A stretch of DNA of 64,000 bases from NCBI GenBank assembly GCA_035547755.1, contig DASZUG010000002.1, positions 124,001-188,000 on the forward strand, in the 5' to 3' direction. The notes under the pieces are model-generated. The model was not told the origin of the DNA. It was given only the letters and a program-made list of their open reading frames with translations, and searched no databases. This DNA is from Mesorhizobium_L sp035547755. Lineage in GTDB: Bacteria > Pseudomonadota > Alphaproteobacteria > Rhizobiales > Rhizobiaceae. Position numbers and translations under genes: made by a program. Positions 16,283 to 25,855 of this stretch are shown here, piece by piece (position 1 is the first letter of the stretch; the number at the start of each line of letters is the position of its first letter).

Positions 16283-17689
16283 ATGAACACCGAAGTGAAG
16301 ATAGTGTCCGCGCCGGCGGGCGAAAGCAGGAAGAAACGCCGCGCCCGATTCCTCGGCGTGGCGCTCTCTGCTGTTGCAGCGTGCCTGTTCTCCGGCAACG
16401 CCTTTGCCTGGAGCCTGAAGGAAGCCGCAGCGCCCTATAAGGGCATGACGATCAATGTCGTCGGCCTCGACAGGCCGAGCTACAAAGCGGCACAGAAGCT
16501 GACGCCGGAATTCGAGAAGGAAACCGGCATCAACGTCCAGTGGACGAACTTCCCCTACGAGAACACGCTCAAGGAAGAAACGCTCAATTTCGTCGCCAAC
16601 AGCGAGCAGTTCGACGTCATCCTCACCGATGTCGTCTGGCCGGTGAATTTCGCGGGCGCAGGCTGGGCGGTCCCGATGAAGCAATTCATGGACGATCCGA
16701 AGCTTGCCGATCCCAAACTCGATCTCAAGGATTTCTTCCCGGTCTGGCTGGCCAGCTTCACGGTCGACGGCAAGCTCTACGGGCTTCCCTTCGATTCCTA
16801 TGCGGGCCTCCTCTATTACAACAAGGCCATGTTCAAGGATGCCGGCATCGCCAATCCACCGAAGACCTGGGACGAGTTGAAGGCGGATGCCGAGAAGCTC
16901 ACCAACAAGGACAAGAAAGTCTACGGCTACGCGCTGCAATCGGCGCGCGGCGAGACGCAGACGGCGGACGCCTTCGCACGGTTCCTGTGGCCGTGGGGCG
17001 GCCGCTTCCTCGACATCCCGAACAAAAAGATCCTTGTTAACGATCCCAAGTCCGTCGCCGGCATGGAGTTCCGCCAGAGCCTCTTGAGCGTCATGCCGTC
17101 GGGCATCGTCTCCGACGATCACAGCCAGGTCGTCGAGATGCTGTCGCAGAAGCAAGTGGCGATGATCACCGAATGGTCGGCATTCTATCCGACGCTGAGC
17201 ACCGGCCCCGTCGCCAGCGATCTCGGCATCGCTCCGGAGCCGAAGGGGCCGGATGGCGCCTATGCGGCCTTCGGCGGCTTCGCCTATATGATCAGCTCGC
17301 AGGTGTCGAAGGAGAAGCAGGACGCCGGCTACCTGTTCGTCCAGTGGCTAACCTCCAAGGAGATGGCGATGCCGCTGATCGAGAACGGCGCCGTCGTCGC
17401 GCGCCAGAGCGCCGACAAGGATCCGGCCGCACAGGCAAAGTTCCCGAACCTGAAGCCGATGGTCGAGACATGGGAAACCGCGACAGTGCCGGACTGGCGC
17501 CCGCAGTTGCAGTGCTATCCGCGCTTCTCGGACATCGTTTCCGACTGGGGCTCCCGGATCGAACTCGGCCAGACGCCGGTCAAGCAGGGGCTGGACAGCA
17601 TGGCCAAGGACCTGACCAGCTATATGGACTCATCCGGCTGCTGGAGCCACGGCAACACACCGCAGAAATACATTTCGATGTATAAGTAA
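16283..17689 (+). CDS. CUT1-type sugar ABC transporter substrate-binding protein
   Basis: This is a periplasmic binding protein of about 468 residues, family 1 (maltose/multiple-sugar type). The ATG at 16283 follows a GGAGG ribosome site with proper spacing. The N-terminus is unusually long and basic (MNTEVKIVSAPAGESRKKRR) before the hydrophobic signal core FLGVALSAVAACLFSGNAFA. The mature part has the typical KGMTINVVGLDRPSY, then LTPEFEKETGINVQW. It is the first gene of a transporter operon with two permeases and an ATPase downstream. The co-encoded enzymes suggest a sugar or polyol substrate. Confidence 0.92.
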   Translation: MNTEVKIVSAPAGESRKKRRARFLGVALSAVAACLFSGNAFAWSLKEAAAPYKGMTINVVGLDRPSYKAAQKLTPEFEKETGINVQWTNFPYENTLKEETLNFVANSEQFDVILTDVVWPVNFAGAGWAVPMKQFMDDPKLADPKLDLKDFFPVWLASFTVDGKLYGLPFDSYAGLLYYNKAMFKDAGIANPPKTWDELKADAEKLTNKDKKVYGYALQSARGETQTADAFARFLWPWGGRFLDIPNKKILVNDPKSVAGMEFRQSLLSVMPSGIVSDDHSQVVEMLSQKQVAMITEWSAFYPTLSTGPVASDLGIAPEPKGPDGAYAAFGGFAYMISSQVSKEKQDAGYLFVQWLTSKEMAMPLIENGAVVARQSADKDPAAQAKFPNLKPMVETWETATVPDWRPQLQCYPRFSDIVSDWGSRIELGQTPVKQGLDSMAKDLTSYMDSSGCWSHGNTPQKYISMYK

Positions 17690-17705
17690 GGCGTTCAGCC
17701 TTGCC

Positions 17706-17736
17706 GGGAGGAAGGGGGCCATCCCTTCCTCCCTTT
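17706..17736 (+). terminator. intra-operon hairpin after the sugar SBP gene
   Basis: A perfect 11-bp stem GGGAGGAAGGG (17706-17716) and CCCTTCCTCCC (17723-17733) has a six-base loop and is followed by TTTC. It lies 16 bases after the SBP stop. In this position it probably acts as a partial terminator or 3'-end stabiliser, raising binding protein over permease. Confidence 0.7.
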
Positions 17737-17783
17737 CATGCAATACTATTACCGAGGGTCATCATCATTGACCGTTAAGCGGC

Positions 17784-17945
17784 GCCCCTCATCCGCCTGC
17801 CGGCACCTTCTCCCCGCAAGCGGGGAGAAGACTGATGGCCGCAATAGTGTCGATAGTCCGGCAACGCTGACGATTGGCAAAACCGCCGATAAAGGCGTTC
17901 TTCGCCCGCCTGCGGGGAGAAGTGCCCGACAGGGCGATGAGGGGC
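17784..17945. repeat. RIME-like palindromic repeat between SBP and permease genes
   Basis: Outer inverted arms GCCCCTCATC (from 17784) and GATGAGGGGC (to 17945) enclose inner CTTCTCCCCGC/GCGGGGAGAAG hairpins. This is the same class as the copies at 42883-42982 (inside a gene) and 60073-60200. It occupies most of the 322-bp gap between SBP and permease, within one operon. Confidence 0.75.
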
Positions 17946-18011
17946 AACACAGAGGATCAAAGCCAGAACCTTTGGCATTTATATGAGAATGCAGCCTTAC
18001 ATGAGACCTTC

Positions 18012-18926
18012 ATGACCGACACGGCCATCCAGAGCGTCGACGTTCCAACAGGAAAAACCTTCCGGGAAAAAGCCGAGCCCTGGCTTTTCATCGCCCCTTC
18101 CGTCGTCGTGCTCCTGGTGATCGGGCTCTATCCGACCATCTACACGGCGGTGGTATCGCTGCAGAGCTGGGTGATGGGCATGGGCGCACCGGCCTTCAAT
18201 GGCGGCGCCAATTACGTCACGGCCCTGACATCGCTCGATTTCGGCAGCGCGGTGCTGCGCACGCTCATCCTGATCGCGGTGACGCTGCCGGTCGAACTGG
18301 TGCTCGGCATGCTGATCGCGCTGGCGCTCGATTCCGACCGCGCGCCGTTCCTGCGCCGCCTCCTGCAGATATGCCTCGTCATTCCGATCGCCATCACGCC
18401 GGCTGTCGTCGGCCTGTTGACGCAGCTGATGTTCAACCAGCAGCTCGGCATTATCAATTATCTGCTCAGCCTGGTCGGCGTCGCCCCGGTCGATTGGCTG
18501 GGCGGCACCACCAGCGCCTTCGTCACCGTCATCATGGTGCATGTCTGGGAATGGACGCCCTTCGTCGCGCTCGTCCTTTCCGCCGCTCTGTCCACCGTTC
18601 CGCCCGAGATCGATGAAGCAGCGTTGCTTGAAACCGAGCGCTGGTGGCCGCGCTTTTCCGCCATCCGCCTGCCCTATCTCCTTCCCGGCATCACCGCCGC
18701 GCTCGTCTTCCAGACAGCCTTCACCATGAAGGAATTCGACATGATCTACACGATCGAGAAGGGCGGCCCGGGTACGGCCACCGAGGTCGCGATCATGCAG
18801 ATCGAGCGCCTTGCCTTCCGCGGCTTCGATGTTGGCGTCGCCTCGGCGGAATCCATTCTCATGCTCGTGCTGTCGATCGTCCTGGCGCGCATCTACATCC
18901 GCCTCTTCTATAGGGAGATCGAATGA
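18012..18926 (+). CDS. sugar ABC transporter permease (MalF type)
   Basis: This is an inner-membrane permease of about 304 residues with six hydrophobic helices. The start MTDTAIQSVDVPTGKTFREKAEPWLFIAPSVVV is typical. The longer frame from 17874 only reads the repeat. The EAA loop is DEAALLETERWWPRFSAIRLPYLLPG near residue 215; it has LETE in place of the more usual MDGA. It pairs with the next permease, whose start overlaps its stop by four bases. Confidence 0.92.
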   Translation: MTDTAIQSVDVPTGKTFREKAEPWLFIAPSVVVLLVIGLYPTIYTAVVSLQSWVMGMGAPAFNGGANYVTALTSLDFGSAVLRTLILIAVTLPVELVLGMLIALALDSDRAPFLRRLLQICLVIPIAITPAVVGLLTQLMFNQQLGIINYLLSLVGVAPVDWLGGTTSAFVTVIMVHVWEWTPFVALVLSAALSTVPPEIDEAALLETERWWPRFSAIRLPYLLPGITAALVFQTAFTMKEFDMIYTIEKGGPGTATEVAIMQIERLAFRGFDVGVASAESILMLVLSIVLARIYIRLFYREIE

Positions 18927-19759
18927 TGCGAACCGGTTTCGGAGAAACGATCGGTCGCGTGCTGCATGTCGTCGGCCTCATCGTCATCCTGGTGGTGATC
19001 CTGTTCCCGCTTTACTGGATGATCGCAGGGTCGCTAAAGACCGAGACGCAGCTTTTCAGCATCCCACCGGTCTGGCTGTGGAAGCCGACACTCGCCGCCT
19101 ATGCCGAGGCGATCAGCGATTCGGGCGTGCTGATCGCGCTCAGGAACTCGCTGGTTGTCACCGTGTCGTCGGTCGCGATCGGCCTCGTCGCGGGCGTCCC
19201 GGCAGCCTACGGCATCGCCCGCTACACGTTCCGTGGCCGCGAGCAGATCTGGTTCTGGTATGTCACCAACTGGATGCTGGTGCCCGTCGTCGTGCTCATC
19301 CCGTTCTATCTGACGGCGGCGAAACTGCATCTCATCAACAATCTCATCACGCTGATCCTCGTCTATCAGATCTTCATCATACCGCTGGTGGTGTGGCTGA
19401 TGGTCGATCAATTCCGGTCGGTGCCGATTGCACTTGAAGAGGCTGCGCAGCTCGATGGGCTCAACCGGTTCCAGATATTCCTGCGCATCTGCCTGCCGCT
19501 GGTCACGCCGGGCCTCGCCGTTTCGGCAATCCTTTCGGGCATCTTCGCCTGGAACGATATGCTCTACGCCTTCATTCTCACGCCGGGGCATGGATCGCGG
19601 ACCGCGCCCACCATCGCACTCACCTATCTCGGCGGCTATGTCGTGCCATGGCCGAAGGTTCTGGCCAGCGCCACCATGGTTTGCGCTCCGGTCATCATCG
19701 GCGGCATCGCCGTCCATAAATATATCGCGCGCGGCCTTACGATGGGCGCGGTCAAGTAA
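18923..19759 (+). CDS. sugar ABC transporter permease (MalG type)
   Basis: This is an inner-membrane permease of 278 residues with six helices and the EAA loop EEAAQLDGLNRFQIFLRICLPLVTPG. The C-terminus KYIARGLTMGAVK is the usual end of CUT1 MalG-type permeases. ATGA overlap with the upstream permease gives translational coupling. It completes the channel for the sugar-binding protein at 16283. Confidence 0.93.
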   Translation: MMRTGFGETIGRVLHVVGLIVILVVILFPLYWMIAGSLKTETQLFSIPPVWLWKPTLAAYAEAISDSGVLIALRNSLVVTVSSVAIGLVAGVPAAYGIARYTFRGREQIWFWYVTNWMLVPVVVLIPFYLTAAKLHLINNLITLILVYQIFIIPLVVWLMVDQFRSVPIALEEAAQLDGLNRFQIFLRICLPLVTPGLAVSAILSGIFAWNDMLYAFILTPGHGSRTAPTIALTYLGGYVVPWPKVLASATMVCAPVIIGGIAVHKYIARGLTMGAVK

Positions 19760-19789
19760 CCCATCGAGGGCACAACAGGAGGGTCATCC

Positions 19790-20911
<1,122 letters not shown>

Positions 20912-20940
20912 GAGAGGAAATAGGACACGAGCGAGCATTG

Positions 20941-21063
20941 GCTCACCCCACCCGCCTCGCTGCGCGAGGCACCCTCCCCTGGCAGGGAGGGAAAGGCGCC
21001 GCCGCATCTTTCCTCCACCTTTGAGGGGGAGGTGGCCGCGAAGCGGCCGGAGGGGGGTGGCCG
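20941..21063. repeat. palindromic repeat of the CCTCCACC/GGGGGAGG family
   Basis: This is a composite intergenic element with CTCACCCCACCC at one end and GGAGGGGGGTGG at the other. Internal hairpins are CCTCGCTGCGCGAGG and GGCCGCGAAGCGGCC. Near-identical elements lie at 49749-49865, 40428-40590 and, inside polA, at 27770-27890. It sits between the convergent ATPase and SorC genes and may also terminate transcription. Confidence 0.7.
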
Positions 21064-21102
21064 AGCCGATCCTCTCGGAGATGATCTCGACGACATTCCG
21101 GG

Positions 21103-22077
21103 TCAAAGGACCGCGGCGGCGCAATCCTCGTCGGTGACTACCCGCTTCACATAGCCGAAGGACAGGATCGCCCGCACGACCGGCGCTTTGTGCAATCCGC
21201 CCGAGGCTAGAATGGAATCGGGTATTGCCTTGAGATCCGCCGGCGAGATCGCCATCGTGCGCTTGTTGAGAGGGTGATCGACGGGCCGGCCCGATGCATC
21301 AAGGAAAACGCCGAGCAGATCACCCACCGCGCCGGCTTTCCTCAGGCCTTCGATATTTTCCGATACGGTCTGCGTGGCGACAAGCAGGGACCTGTCCGAC
21401 AGGTCGCCACATGAGACAAGCGCGAGATCGGCGTTGCGGGCCTGCTTCAATGCTTCCGATATACCGTAATGCGAGACAAGCGTCGCGCGGCTTTCGGCGG
21501 TGGGGAAGTAGATCGGCGCCGCCAGATAATAGCATTCGGAGCCGAGCGCCTTGGCGAATGCCGTCGAGACCTCGAACGTATTGGTCCCGGAGCCTCGCGT
21601 CAGCCCGCCCATCAGCGTCGCCACCCAACTGTGCGAAAGCCGGCGCGGCGCGATCTTCTTCAGCGCAAACGGCAAGGTCCTGCCCCAGCCGACGCCCAGT
21701 CCCATTCCGTCTCTTATCAGCGGGTCGAGCATTGTGCCGGCAGCTTCCCCGATCAGGCGCTGCTGCCCATCCCCTTCGCTGACCGACGGGATGACGCGCG
21801 CATCCCGGAGTCCGTAGCGCGCCTTCAGCCTCTCCTCCAGTTCGACGCAGCGGGCGACCGGAATCCGGATATCGATGTTGACGGAACCATCGGTGCGCAA
21901 TTGCCCGACGATCTTGTTGACGCGGAGACGGGTGATGCCGAGCCGGCTCGCAATGTCCTGCTGCGTCAGCCCCGCGGCGAAATAGTACCAGGCGATGCGG
22001 GCGCGGACATGTTCGCTCGTATCGTCCTGCTGGTCGGCGTTTACAAGTTCGACTTGGCTCAAGATCGTTTCATCCAA
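21103..22077 (-). CDS. SorC/DeoR-family sugar-sensing transcriptional regulator
   Basis: This is a 324-residue regulator. The N-terminal helix-turn-helix is RIAWYYFAAGLTQQDIASRLGITRLRVNKIVGQL (about 27-60). The rest is the SorC sugar-phosphate-binding domain, with GVGWGRTLPFALKKI and LVSCGDLSDRSLL. The effector is likely a phosphorylated intermediate of the pathway. The gene overlaps the upstream TIM-barrel isomerase gene by eight bases, so it is the last gene of the SIS-isomerase-regulator operon. Candidate operators are the similar palindromes at 15998-16009 and 23749-23758. Confidence 0.92.
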   Translation of the reverse strand: MDETILSQVELVNADQQDDTSEHVRARIAWYYFAAGLTQQDIASRLGITRLRVNKIVGQLRTDGSVNIDIRIPVARCVELEERLKARYGLRDARVIPSVSEGDGQQRLIGEAAGTMLDPLIRDGMGLGVGWGRTLPFALKKIAPRRLSHSWVATLMGGLTRGSGTNTFEVSTAFAKALGSECYYLAAPIYFPTAESRATLVSHYGISEALKQARNADLALVSCGDLSDRSLLVATQTVSENIEGLRKAGAVGDLLGVFLDASGRPVDHPLNKRTMAISPADLKAIPDSILASGGLHKAPVVRAILSFGYVKRVVTDEDCAAAVL

Positions 22078-22969
22078 AAGCGTGTTTCAATGTCCCGGCC
22101 GAGGAGATGACGGCGTCGAGGACGGAGCGGTCGTCGCGCTCGAACGGATAGAAGACTTCGAGAAAGACCGGACGATCGCCAAGCCCGACTTGCTGCAACG
22201 CGGCGCTCGCTACTTCAGGATCGACGGCCCCCGCCTCGGTGAAATCCCAATGCCGATCATACTGGAAATCGGTCTGCTGGATATGCACCATGCCAATATG
22301 AAGCGCCAGTTCCCGGAGCCAGTCTTCCATCGAGGCGCGATAGCGGCCGTAGAGCGGCTCGAAAGTCGCGTGGCCCCAGTCCGGGCACAGCCGCCAGGGA
22401 ACCGGCGTGCCGGCGACATCCTCCATCATCTTTCGTGCCTGCGCGATCGTCCACGGCCATTCGCGCCTGAGCGGCGTCGGCTCGACATAAAGCTCCCGAA
22501 GCCCCTCCTTTTGCGCTTCATCGGCGAGCCTCCGCATGCGGGCGATCAAATCGTCATAATCCCTTTCGGGCAGGCTTTCCGGTTCCCGGCCATCGGCGCG
22601 AGAAGCAATCGCGCCGAGCGGTCCGCCGACGCGCGCGATCCCCGCTTCGGCGGCGAAACGATACGCCCTTCCGAGCCAGTTCTCCGCATAATCGCGGACG
22701 CGCGGGTCGGGATGAAGCAGCTGATTGAAGGTGTAATGGGCGAGACCGATGAAGGCGCTGTGGATGGTAACGCCATATTCCTTCGGCACACGCCGCAATT
22801 CGGCGGCGATGTCCGAGAGAACTCCGTCGAGCCACATCGGATCGACGAGATCGAAGGAGAACTGAACGAGATCGAGCCCGAGCCGGTCGCGCACCAGCGG
22901 CGCCCACAATTCCGGCGTCACCCATCTTTTGACACAGAAGGAGAGATTGATCCCCAAGGCTTGGCCCAT
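22070..22969 (-). CDS. xylose-isomerase-like TIM-barrel sugar isomerase/epimerase
   Basis: This is a cytoplasmic protein of about 299 residues of the AP2Ec/xylose-isomerase-like TIM-barrel superfamily, from MGQALGINLSFCVKRW. A longer frame up to 23236 runs out of frame through the SIS gene and is rejected. Likely metal ligands are in IHSAF, LYVEPTPLRREWPW, LCPDWGHATF, HIQQTDFQYDRHWDF and VFLEVFYPFE. It probably interconverts ketose, aldose or ketose-phosphate epimers. It resembles the tetrulose/hexulose phosphate isomerase group, but the exact reaction cannot be assigned. It lies between SIS isomerase and SorC genes. Confidence 0.8.
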   Translation of the reverse strand: MGQALGINLSFCVKRWVTPELWAPLVRDRLGLDLVQFSFDLVDPMWLDGVLSDIAAELRRVPKEYGVTIHSAFIGLAHYTFNQLLHPDPRVRDYAENWLGRAYRFAAEAGIARVGGPLGAIASRADGREPESLPERDYDDLIARMRRLADEAQKEGLRELYVEPTPLRREWPWTIAQARKMMEDVAGTPVPWRLCPDWGHATFEPLYGRYRASMEDWLRELALHIGMVHIQQTDFQYDRHWDFTEAGAVDPEVASAALQQVGLGDRPVFLEVFYPFERDDRSVLDAVISSAGTLKHAFG

Positions 22970-23024
22970 CAGTCTTCTTCTCCCGCGTTTCTCATGGCTG
23001 GAATGACAGCCGCAGCGTCGCGCC

Positions 23025-23576
23025 TCATTCGAGATTGGTGTGGTTCGCCCGCATCGCTTCCGCCGAGATGCCGAGCTTGTCGCGAAGCGCAAGGACCATG
23101 CCTTCGAAAAGAAGGTATTGCGCGCCCTCGAAGAGCGAGCCCATCGGCAGAACGGAGATTTTTTGCCCTTGATCGTCCGCCATGGTCTGCGCCGGCAGGA
23201 CGAGGACGATATCGGCGGCGCGGGCATCTGCGCCATCGGGCTGTGCGGTGACGACGAGCGTTCGGGCGCCGGCCTTCCTCGTCACGCCGATCAGCGCTAG
23301 CGTCGTGGAAAAAGCGCCCGGCCCGCTTGAAACAATCAGAAGATCGCCCGGCCCGATCGGCGGCGTGGTCATATCGCCGACGACGGCGGCCTTCAGCCCG
23401 AGATGAAAGAGCCGCATGGCGAATCCCTTGATCTGCAGGCCCTCGCGCCCCACACCGTAAAGCGCGATGCGGTCGGCATGAGCGATTTCATCCACCGCCC
23501 GCGCGACCCCATCTTGATCGATTCGCTTGAATACGCCGGCCAGATCCTCCAGAGCCTGCGCGTAGAAATCCACCAT
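23025..23576 (-). CDS. SIS domain sugar-phosphate isomerase (6-phospho-3-hexuloisomerase-like)
   Basis: This is a single SIS-domain protein of 183 residues, the size of 6-phospho-3-hexuloisomerase. Typical segments are RIALYGVGREGLQIKGFAMRLFHLGL (sugar-phosphate loop), LLIVSSGPGAFSTTLALIGVTRKAGARTLVVTAQ, and the C-terminal QYLLFEGMVLALRDKLG. It should isomerise a phosphorylated keto-hexose to or from fructose 6-phosphate. No hexulose-6-phosphate synthase is nearby, so it is more likely part of a sugar/polyol route than of formaldehyde fixation. It is the first gene of the leftward operon and is divergent from the zinc dehydrogenase. Confidence 0.82.
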   Translation of the reverse strand: MVDFYAQALEDLAGVFKRIDQDGVARAVDEIAHADRIALYGVGREGLQIKGFAMRLFHLGLKAAVVGDMTTPPIGPGDLLIVSSGPGAFSTTLALIGVTRKAGARTLVVTAQPDGADARAADIVLVLPAQTMADDQGQKISVLPMGSLFEGAQYLLFEGMVLALRDKLGISAEAMRANHTNLE

Positions 23577-23907
23577 CGAATGCCTCCCTCGAACCGGGCT
23601 TCCTCGCCAGGAACCAGCCTTCGCCCTTAAATCCGCCCTGCGATATGGGCGGCTGAACGCTGCCCCCTATCGGAGTTTTGCCTCGAGATCGCCGGACGCC
23701 TTTTCCCGTAGTGCCCTCGCAGCAAAGATTTTGATTGATGAACTACTATACAGATGTAATATGAATAATTCAATTGCATTCGACTTCCCTTGCGCCTTTC
23801 AAAGGGCTCTGGGACACGTTCGATCCCTTGAACGGGAATGTCGAAAAGCGGCTTGAGATGACCCATAATAACGGCAAGGCCATTCGGCCCCCTGAAGGAT
23901 TTGAACC
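23577..23907. promoter_or_regulatory. divergent promoter region with operator, SIS gene/zinc dehydrogenase
   Basis: This 331-bp gap separates the leftward SIS-isomerase-SorC operon from the rightward dehydrogenase-epimerase pair. Its AT-rich centre (about 23725-23780) holds TACAGATGTA at 23749-23758. That site differs by one base from the core of the palindrome upstream of the transporter operon. CGTTC...GAACG arms lie near 23818-23841. No protein-coding potential is seen. Confidence 0.5.
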
Positions 23908-24957
23908 ATGACAATGGTCCCCGCACTCGTCCTCGAACGCCAGCACGAGCTTTCGCTGCGTGATATCGATCTGCCCCAGGAGCCCGGTCCTGGAGAGGTT
24001 AAGATCGCCATCCACACGGTCGGCGTCTGCGGTTCGGACGTTCACTATTACACCCATGGCCGGATCGGGCCTTTCGTCGTGAAGGAGCCGATGGTGCTCG
24101 GGCACGAGGCCGCCGGCACGATCGTCGCGGTCGGTGAAGGCGTGACGCGTCTCAAACTGGGCGACCGTGTCTGCATGGAACCCGGTGTTCCGGATCCCAC
24201 CTCCAGGGCGAGCCGCCTCGGCATGTACAATGTCGATCCCTCGGTGAAATTCTGGGCGACGCCGCCGGTGCATGGCGTTTTGACGCCAACCGTCGTGCAT
24301 CCCGCCGATTTCACCTTCAAGCTGCCGGACAATGTCAGCTTCGCCGAAGGCGCGATGATCGAGCCTTTCGCCGTCGGCATGCAGGCGGCCCACAAGGCGA
24401 GGATCGCGCCGGGCGACACGGCGGTCGTCATCGGCGCCGGGCCGATCGGAACGATGGTGGCGATCGCCGCGCTGGCCGGCGGCTGCGCGCGCGCCGTCGT
24501 CGCGGACCTCGCGCAGCCGAAGCTCGACATCGCTGCGCGCTACCAGGGCGTCATTCCGGTCAACATCAAGACGACCAATCTCGTGCATGAGGTCAAGCGG
24601 CTGACGGAAGGGTGGGGCGCGGATGTCGTCTTCGAGTGCTCCGGCTCGCCGAAGGCATGGGAAACGATCATGGACCTGCCGCGTCCGGGCGGCGCGATCG
24701 TCGCCGTCGGCCTGCCGGTCGATCCGATCGCTTTCGATGTCTCGACCGCCTCGACGAAGGAGATCAGGGTGGAAACGGTCTTCCGCTACGCGCATCAATA
24801 TGAGCGGGCGATCGCGCTGATCGCGTCGGGCCGCGTCGATCTGAAGCCGCTGATTTCCGAGACATTCGTCTTTCAGGATTCCATCCAGGCCTTCGAAAGG
24901 GCTGCGGAAGGCCGGCCGGCGGACGTGAAGCTTCAGATCGTGCTCGACAAATCCTGA
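23908..24957 (+). CDS. zinc-dependent polyol dehydrogenase (xylitol/sorbitol type)
   Basis: This is a medium-chain, zinc-dependent alcohol dehydrogenase of 349 residues. The catalytic-zinc region is VGVCGSDVHYYTHGRIGPFVVKEPMVLGHEAAG (Cys, His, Glu). MEPGVPDP follows where sorbitol dehydrogenases have a loop without structural zinc. The NAD-binding Rossmann motif is VIGAGPIGTMVAIAALAGG near residue 175. It should oxidise a sugar alcohol to a ketose. The TIM-barrel epimerase follows 22 bases downstream, so the pair works in one pathway with the transporter at 16-21 kb. Confidence 0.92.
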   Translation: MTMVPALVLERQHELSLRDIDLPQEPGPGEVKIAIHTVGVCGSDVHYYTHGRIGPFVVKEPMVLGHEAAGTIVAVGEGVTRLKLGDRVCMEPGVPDPTSRASRLGMYNVDPSVKFWATPPVHGVLTPTVVHPADFTFKLPDNVSFAEGAMIEPFAVGMQAAHKARIAPGDTAVVIGAGPIGTMVAIAALAGGCARAVVADLAQPKLDIAARYQGVIPVNIKTTNLVHEVKRLTEGWGADVVFECSGSPKAWETIMDLPRPGGAIVAVGLPVDPIAFDVSTASTKEIRVETVFRYAHQYERAIALIASGRVDLKPLISETFVFQDSIQAFERAAEGRPADVKLQIVLDKS

Positions 24958-24979
24958 GCGGCAAGCGGAGGGAAAATAA

Positions 24980-25834
24980 ATGACGGTAAAAGGCTTCGGC
25001 GTCCACACCGCGATGTGGGCAATGGAATGGAACCGTGCGGCGGCGGAATTCGCCATTCCCGAGGCGGTGCGGCACGGCATCGATTTCCTCGAAATCACCA
25101 TGCTCGATCCCGAAGGCGTCGATGCCGTGCATACGCGGGCGCTTCTGGAAAAGCACAATGTCGAATGCGTCTGCTCGCTCGGGCTGCCGCTCGACCGTCT
25201 GCCGACGACCAATCCCGATGGCGCGCTCGAATTCCTGAAGATGGCGCTCGACAAGTCGCATGCGATCGGCGCGAGGGCGATGAGCGGCGTCATCTATGGC
25301 GCGATCGGCCAGCGTACCGGCTTCCCGCCGACCGAGACGGAGAAGGAGGCGACGGTCCGCGTCGTCTCGCAAGCCGCGGCCTATGCCCGCTCGCTCGGCA
25401 TGGATTACGGGCTGGAGGCGGTCAACCGTTACGAGAATCATATCCTCAACACGGCCGAACAGGCCGTCGAACTCGTCGAGCGCGTCGGCCAGCCCAATGT
25501 CTTCGTTCATCTCGACACCTATCATATGAACATCGAGGAAAAAGGCATCGCCAACGGCATCCTCAAGGCGCGCGAGCATCTGCGCTACATCCACCTTTCC
25601 GCCAGCGACCGCGGGACGCCGGGGAAGGACACGATCGCCTGGGACGAGGTTTTCGCCGCGCTGGCCGCCATCGGCTTCAAGGGCGGCATGGCGATGGAAA
25701 GCTTCATCACCGTGCCGCCGCAGATCGCCTCGGCGTTGTCGGTCTGGCGGCCGGTGGCGGAATCGCGCGAGGACGTCCTCGGCTACGGATTGCCGTTCCT
25801 CAAGAACAAGGCGAAGCAATACGGACTGATTTGA
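24980..25834 (+). CDS. sugar isomerase/epimerase, D-tagatose 3-epimerase-like
   Basis: This is a 284-residue TIM-barrel protein of the ketose 3-epimerase group. The four metal ligands expected for D-psicose/D-tagatose 3-epimerase are visible in order: LEAVNRYENHILN (Glu), FVHLDTYHMNIEE (Asp and His), IHLSASDRGTPG (His) and MAMESFITVPP (Glu). It should epimerise the C3 of the ketose made by the upstream dehydrogenase. An AGCGGAGGG ribosome site precedes the ATG. It converges on polA. Confidence 0.88.
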   Translation: MTVKGFGVHTAMWAMEWNRAAAEFAIPEAVRHGIDFLEITMLDPEGVDAVHTRALLEKHNVECVCSLGLPLDRLPTTNPDGALEFLKMALDKSHAIGARAMSGVIYGAIGQRTGFPPTETEKEATVRVVSQAAAYARSLGMDYGLEAVNRYENHILNTAEQAVELVERVGQPNVFVHLDTYHMNIEEKGIANGILKAREHLRYIHLSASDRGTPGKDTIAWDEVFAALAAIGFKGGMAMESFITVPPQIASALSVWRPVAESREDVLGYGLPFLKNKAKQYGLI

Positions 25835-25855
25835 TGCCGCGCGCCATTTTGGCGC

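Noticed and set aside
17784..17945. A CRISPR-like array from repeated hairpins
   Set aside because: The units are inverted, unequal and not separated by regular spacers; they form a palindromic intergenic repeat. No cas genes are in the window.
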